A stretch of 8,910 nt of DNA. Source: an uncultured Johnsonella sp. Lineage in GTDB: Bacteria; Bacillota; Clostridia; Lachnospirales; Lachnospiraceae. A program made the position numbers and the translations under genes. The stretch covers positions 1 through 8,910 of the forward strand of contig CAJPUK010000095.1 in the NCBI GenBank assembly GCA_905373785.1, written 5' to 3'. The notes beneath the pieces were generated by a model, which was not told the DNA's origin, did not search any database, and was given only the letters and a program-made list of their open reading frames with translations. This document shows positions 4,872 to 8,910 of the stretch, piece after piece (position 1 is the first letter of the stretch; every line of letters begins with the position of its first letter).

Positions 4872-7358
4872 ATGGACATGGTAGTGGATTTTAAGGATAT
4901 TAAAAAAGAAGATGTGCCTATCGCCGGCGGCAAGGGAGCCAATCTCGGAGAAATGACACGAGAAAAAATAAATGTTCCGGCGGGATTTATAGTTACAGCC
5001 GAAGCTTACAAGGAATTTTTAAGGGTCAACGGCATTGCGGATATTATCAACAACGAACTTAATAAAGCGGGAAATGATGAAAGATCGCTTTTAAATGCAG
5101 CGGTTTATTTTAGAGAAAGAATAAATTCGGGAACATTTCCGGATGCATTAAAGTCTCTGATAAGGGAAAAATATAATGACCTCGGAGAACATAAAAAGGT
5201 TGCCATACGCTCTTCGGCAACTGCGGAAGATCTGGCGGATGCGAGTTTTGCCGGGCAGCAGGACAGCTATCTTAATATACAGGGGATGGAGGAGATATTA
5301 GAGCACATACGCAGTTGCTATGCCTCACTTTGGACTGACAGAGCGGTAAGTTACAGATCTCGCCAAGGTTATGATCAAAGTAAGGTCTCCATCGCCGTGA
5401 TCGTTCAGGAAATGGTGGAAAGTGAAAAGTCCGGAGTGTTATTTACAGTAGACCCGATTAATAAAAATGAAAATGCAATGCTTATAAATGCCGCTTTCGG
5501 TTTAGGTGAAAGTGTTGTAAGCGGAAGAGTAAGTGCAGATACTTATATAATCGATAAGAAGACAGGTAAGAGTCAAATAAATATCGGAAATAAAGCAACT
5601 CAGATCATATACGATAAAAATGGAACTGTCGAGGAGACATTGAGTGATGATAAAAGAAAGAGCCGTGTATTAAATGACAGTGAAATATCAAAACTTTCGG
5701 AAAGCGGTCTTAAAATAGAAAAACATTATAAGATGCCCATGGATATCGAGTGGGCTGTTAAAGACGGGGAAGTATATATTTTACAAGCCAGAGCCATCAC
5801 GACACTTAATAAAGATTCGCTTGATAAATATGAAGAAAATGCGGTATCACAGTATATCAAGGGAAAAAAGATAAATAAAAGTACACGCAAGGCTCTTGGG
5901 TTTATATTGGAGAAAATGCCTTTTGCGTACAGAGCTCTTGATTTTTGCTATCTGGAAGCGATAAATGATCAAAAGGCAAATATATTATCCGAGGGCGGTA
6001 TTGTAATAGCTAAAAATCCGCAAATAGATGATGACGGTATACAGACTTTTTCCGATGCCGGGGTACATTTCAATAAAAATATATTAAAATTCTTCAAGGT
6101 ATTGAAAATAGTGAAAGATTTTGATTATTGCTATGAGAGATGCCTTGACTTTATGAAAAAATATGAGTCTGAGATCGAAAGAATAAAGACACTTGAATTT
6201 GAAGATATGTCACTTGATCAGTGCAAAAAATTCATCAAAGAAAGCTATGAATTACTTAAGTCTCTTGCCTATGACAGATTCAAATACGCTTTATTCCCCT
6301 CAGTCTTAAGAAGTAAAGGACTTGATAAAATAATAAAAAGAGCGGACCGAAGCTATGTTGCTTTTGATCTTTACAACGGTTTAAATAATAAGACTTCGGC
6401 AGTAAACATTGACATATCAACATTGATCTGTGAAATAAAGAAAAACACTGAGCTTAAAGACCGGGTCACAGCAGGTGAAAGTTATAATAAATTATATGAA
6501 AATTTTGATGAGTTCAGGCTGTCGGCAGACAGATTTATGAAAGATAACGGATACAGATCCGACTTTAATTGCTACTGTCTGGCAGCAAGAACATTTATAG
6601 AAGACCCCGACAGATTACTTGGTATACTGATCCCCGTATTAAAGTATGACAATAAAAGCACTGTAAAAACCGATCAGAAAGACTTTTTGAAAATAATGCA
6701 AAAGCTTGAAAAGATATACGGTAAAAAATATAAAGAAATCAAAAAGCAGATAGATCGCTTCAGGTATTTCCATGTAGTTCGTGAAGAGACACAGTATTTG
6801 TGGGAGACATTGTTTTTCTATATAAGGCAATGCGTAAAAAGAATCAATTTTATTCTTATCGGCAATGAAGATATCGATTCCGGAGTAGCCAATCTGTTCT
6901 ATAAAGAATTACTCGAAGTTTTGGAAAAAGGATCACTGAATGAGGCTGATAAGGAGAAGATAAACAGACGCAACAAGAAATACCCTCTTGCAGTAAAGGT
7001 ATGGGAAGCTTCCAAGACACTTGTGTTTAAATGTGAAGGTGATATTTTGAAAGGAGTAAGCGCAAGCGGAGGTACTTCTGTCGGAAAAGTATGTGTTATA
7101 AACGATCCGGGTGAATTTTATAAAATGAAAAAGGGTGATGTATTGGTGTGTCATTATACAGATCCGGAGTGGACACCGCTTTTTGGTCTGGCATCTGCGG
7201 TAGTGGCGGATACAGGATCAGAGCTGAGTCATGCAGCAATTGTAGCAAGAGAATACAACATACCGGCAGTACTCGGTGTAGGTCTTGCAAGTTTAAAATT
7301 CAAAGACGGAGACATGATACAGGTGGACGGCGACAAAGGTGTGGTCAAGAGAATTTAA
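4872..7358 (+). CDS. Rifampicin phosphotransferase-like ATP-grasp / phosphohistidine enzyme
   Basis: An 828-aa protein in three parts. Residues 1 to ~315 are an ATP-grasp PEP-synthase-type nucleotide domain with GGKGANLGEM (19-28; Lys21), VAIRSSATAEDLADASFAGQQD (Arg113) and, at its end, MDIEWAVKDGEVYILQAR. A divergent helical middle follows (~316-710). Residues ~711-828 are the swivelling His domain, with TDPEWTPLF and TGSELSHAAIVAREY; His787 is the predicted phospho-carrier. The protein ends right after this domain and lacks the C-terminal barrel of PEP synthase and PPDK, matching the order and length of Rph. Rph uses ATP to phosphorylate rifamycins, yielding AMP and phosphate. The middle keeps Rph-like landmarks (FMKDNGYRSDF near 555; REETQYLWE...YKELLEVL later) but is otherwise unlike classical Rph, so the substrate is uncertain. 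ATG at 4878, 7 nt after AAGAG, is an alternative start. It is linked to a TetR regulator and a MATE pump. Confidence 0.87.
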   Translation: MDMVVDFKDIKKEDVPIAGGKGANLGEMTREKINVPAGFIVTAEAYKEFLRVNGIADIINNELNKAGNDERSLLNAAVYFRERINSGTFPDALKSLIREKYNDLGEHKKVAIRSSATAEDLADASFAGQQDSYLNIQGMEEILEHIRSCYASLWTDRAVSYRSRQGYDQSKVSIAVIVQEMVESEKSGVLFTVDPINKNENAMLINAAFGLGESVVSGRVSADTYIIDKKTGKSQINIGNKATQIIYDKNGTVEETLSDDKRKSRVLNDSEISKLSESGLKIEKHYKMPMDIEWAVKDGEVYILQARAITTLNKDSLDKYEENAVSQYIKGKKINKSTRKALGFILEKMPFAYRALDFCYLEAINDQKANILSEGGIVIAKNPQIDDDGIQTFSDAGVHFNKNILKFFKVLKIVKDFDYCYERCLDFMKKYESEIERIKTLEFEDMSLDQCKKFIKESYELLKSLAYDRFKYALFPSVLRSKGLDKIIKRADRSYVAFDLYNGLNNKTSAVNIDISTLICEIKKNTELKDRVTAGESYNKLYENFDEFRLSADRFMKDNGYRSDFNCYCLAARTFIEDPDRLLGILIPVLKYDNKSTVKTDQKDFLKIMQKLEKIYGKKYKEIKKQIDRFRYFHVVREETQYLWETLFFYIRQCVKRINFILIGNEDIDSGVANLFYKELLEVLEKGSLNEADKEKINRRNKKYPLAVKVWEASKTLVFKCEGDILKGVSASGGTSVGKVCVINDPGEFYKMKKGDVLVCHYTDPEWTPLFGLASAVVADTGSELSHAAIVAREYNIPAVLGVGLASLKFKDGDMIQVDGDKGVVKRI

Positions 7359-7366
7359 TACTATAT

Positions 7367-8731
7367 ATGAAAATGAAAAATAATACGGATAGAAAAGAAT
7401 CAATACGCTTGGAAATATTAAATGCACCGGTTTTACCTCTGCTTTTTAAAATGTCTTTCCCTACTATTATAGGAATGCTTATAACAGTGCTCTATAATTT
7501 GACGGATACATTTTTTGTAGGGCTTCTAAATAACCGTTCAATGACGGCAGCCATAGGCATAGTCTTCAGTTTTGTAAGCATAATTCAAGCCGTAGGTTTT
7601 TGGTTCGGATACGGTTCCGGCAATATTATGTCCAAAAAACTGGGTGAACAGAATGAAAAAGAGGCAATTATCATATCATACATAGGTATTATATTGGCTC
7701 TCACGAGCGGAATAATAATAATGATCATGTCTATGATATTTATAGAAAATATATCGGGATTTATCGGGGGCGATGCTTCGGAAAACTTATTATATTTTAC
7801 AAATAAATACCTGAAGGTAATGATAATCAGCATTCCTTTCAGTCTGTATGCAATTACTGTTTATAATCAACTTAGGCTTTGTGGGAATGTAAAAGCGGCG
7901 ATGTCGGGTTTGCTTTTAGGTATGTTTGCCAATATGATACTTGACCCTATACTTATATTTACATTTAAGTTCGGACTGATAGGAGCGGGATATGCAACAC
8001 TGATAGGGCAGATGATAGGATGTTTTGCCCTGACTTTGACTATAAAAAGAAATAAAAACAATCATGTCGGGATTAAAGACATAAAGTTTAGTAAAGAAAG
8101 AATTTACCATATACTTGTCGGCGGAATGCCTAATTTCTCAAGACAGGCAATAACAAGCATCTCCTCGGTCTTACTTAATAATACGGCTGCAAGCTACGGT
8201 GACGGTATCATTGCGGCATTGACCGTAAGTTCAAGGACGGTGGCTTTGGCTTATATGATCATGATAGGCTGGGGGCAGGGTTTTCAGCCGGTATGTGCGA
8301 TGAATTACGGTGCAAAAAAATATGAAAGAGTTAAAGAAGCTTTTAACTTGGCATTAATGATAGGAACGGTGTTTTTATCTCTGTCAGCTATCGTAATATA
8401 TATAATTCCCGTAAATTTTATAAAAATAATGTCAAATGATGTGGAAGTTATTGAAATGGGGATAAAAATATTGAGAATGCAGTGTATGACCATGCCACTT
8501 TTAGGATATTATGCAATGAGCAGTATGCTGATGCAAAACACTGGAAGATACCTTAAGTCTTTAACTATATCCGTTGCAAGACAGGGCATCTTCTATATTC
8601 CGCTTATATATATACTTACCGCTATGTATGGTAAAACGGGGATCTGTTTGCTGCAACCCCTTGCCGATATACTGTCTTTTTGTCTGGCATCCATTATAGT
8701 TAATAAAAATCGTAAAGACATTGGTATATGA
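7367..8731 (+). CDS. MATE-family multidrug efflux transporter
   Basis: A 454-aa, about 12-segment membrane protein of normal MATE length. These pumps export cationic or amphipathic compounds using a Na+ or H+ gradient. The N-terminus carries the family signature: PVLPLLFKMSFPTIIGMLI, then YNLTDTFFVGLLNNRSMTAAIG, then GYGSGNIMSKKLGE. The second half repeats the fold, with a GWGQGFQPVCAMNYGAKKYERVKEA motif. ATG at 7367 is chosen because the N-terminal family alignment begins just after it; the open frame continues upstream to 7148 only inside the preceding gene. The gap to that gene is 8 nt with no strong ribosome binding site, so translation probably depends on coupling. A second in-frame ATG is at 7373. 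The cargo is unknown; it may export the compound handled by the upstream enzyme (inference). Confidence 0.92.
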   Translation: MKMKNNTDRKESIRLEILNAPVLPLLFKMSFPTIIGMLITVLYNLTDTFFVGLLNNRSMTAAIGIVFSFVSIIQAVGFWFGYGSGNIMSKKLGEQNEKEAIIISYIGIILALTSGIIIMIMSMIFIENISGFIGGDASENLLYFTNKYLKVMIISIPFSLYAITVYNQLRLCGNVKAAMSGLLLGMFANMILDPILIFTFKFGLIGAGYATLIGQMIGCFALTLTIKRNKNNHVGIKDIKFSKERIYHILVGGMPNFSRQAITSISSVLLNNTAASYGDGIIAALTVSSRTVALAYMIMIGWGQGFQPVCAMNYGAKKYERVKEAFNLALMIGTVFLSLSAIVIYIIPVNFIKIMSNDVEVIEMGIKILRMQCMTMPLLGYYAMSSMLMQNTGRYLKSLTISVARQGIFYIPLIYILTAMYGKTGICLLQPLADILSFCLASIIVNKNRKDIGI

Positions 8732-8740
8732 TAAAATGTC

Positions 8741-8787
8741 CCCGCTGTAAGCATAGCGTAAAAACGGTGCTGACAGCGGGCTTTTAT
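8741..8787 (+). terminator. Intrinsic terminator of the tetR - rph-like - MATE operon
   Basis: CCCGCTGT (8741-8748) pairs with ACAGCGGG (8773-8780). An inner helix, AGCA (8750-8753) with TGCT (8768-8771), continues it past a one-base mismatch. CTTTTATTT follows. It starts 9 nt after the MATE stop codon and is much more GC-rich than its surroundings. Confidence 0.85.
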
Positions 8788-8808
8788 TTGACTATATATA
8801 TTCGGCAT

Positions 8809-8910
8809 TTATATAGGAAGGTCTATCCCGAGAAAATATTTGCAGTCTGATACTATTGTATCGTTCTTTAAAATAAGTATACTCAAACTTCCCACACCCC
8901 AAATGGGGTT
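8809..8910 (-). CDS. Possible C-terminal end of an unidentified minus-strand gene (partial)
   Basis: On the minus strand an open frame enters from the right edge of the window and runs 33 codons to a TAA at 8809-8811. It ends with ILILKNDTIVSDCKYFLGIDLPI. A convergent gene here would fit the compact terminator at 8741-8787, which has A/T-rich sequence on both sides. The residue mix looks protein-like, but the piece is too short to recognise and random open frames of this size are common in such AT-rich DNA. An ACCCC/GGGGT hairpin (8896-8909) falls inside it and could instead belong to a non-coding structure cut by the edge. Confidence 0.3.
   Translation of the reverse strand, partial: NPIWGVGSLSILILKNDTIVSDCKYFLGIDLPI

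Noticed and set aside
4872..7358. Classical PEP synthase (PpsA) or pyruvate phosphate dikinase
   Set aside because: The N-terminal and His domains match that superfamily, but the C-terminal PEP/pyruvate-binding barrel is missing, a large domain separates the two, and the layout and YTDPEWTPLF motif match Rph-type enzymes.
7148..7366. 73-codon N-terminal extension of the MATE gene
   Set aside because: It overlaps the end of the Rph-like gene in another frame across its conserved His domain; the extension is Ser/Arg/Cys-rich and unlike MATE proteins, whose fold begins after 7367.

Overview
The window looks like accessory and housekeeping chromosome from a low-GC, AT-rich Firmicute of the class Clostridia. 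A Lachnospiraceae-type host is the best guess. The support is a BlaI/BlaR1-type pair, an ECF folate S component behind a tetrahydrofolate riboswitch, AGGAGG-type ribosome binding sites, and TTGACA/TATAAT promoters. No rRNA, tRNA, CRISPR array or transposase gene was seen.

Layout. Bases 1-447 hold no credible gene. They carry a roughly 312-bp near-palindromic foldback element (102-413) resembling a MITE. Bases 448-3028 (minus strand) hold a two-gene signalling operon: a BlaI/MecI-family repressor followed by a BlaR1-like M56 metalloprotease. The protease's outer domain is an internal duplication rather than a penicillin-binding domain. Upstream are a decayed second copy of the repressor's 5' end (about 3049-3140) and a promoter bracketed by two matching palindromic operators (3164-3181 and 3218-3235). 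No beta-lactamase gene is visible.

Bases 3352-4184 (plus strand) are a folate-uptake unit: THF riboswitch aptamer, a long hairpin that buries the ribosome binding site, folT, and an intrinsic terminator. Bases 4174-8787 (plus strand) form a tight three-gene cassette: a TetR-family regulator, an 828-aa ATP-grasp/phosphohistidine enzyme of the rifampicin phosphotransferase (Rph) type, and a MATE efflux pump, followed by a GC-rich terminator. The last ~100 bases may be the C-terminal end of a minus-strand gene cut by the window edge.

How the genes fit together. The left operon is a stress or antibiotic sensing switch with an unknown ligand and unknown targets. The right cassette has the layout of a drug-response locus: a ligand-sensing repressor, an enzyme that could phosphorylate a small molecule, and a pump. 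The enzyme's ATP-binding and His domains are conserved, but its central substrate domain departs from classical Rph, so its substrate may be new. The folate unit between them appears functionally unrelated.
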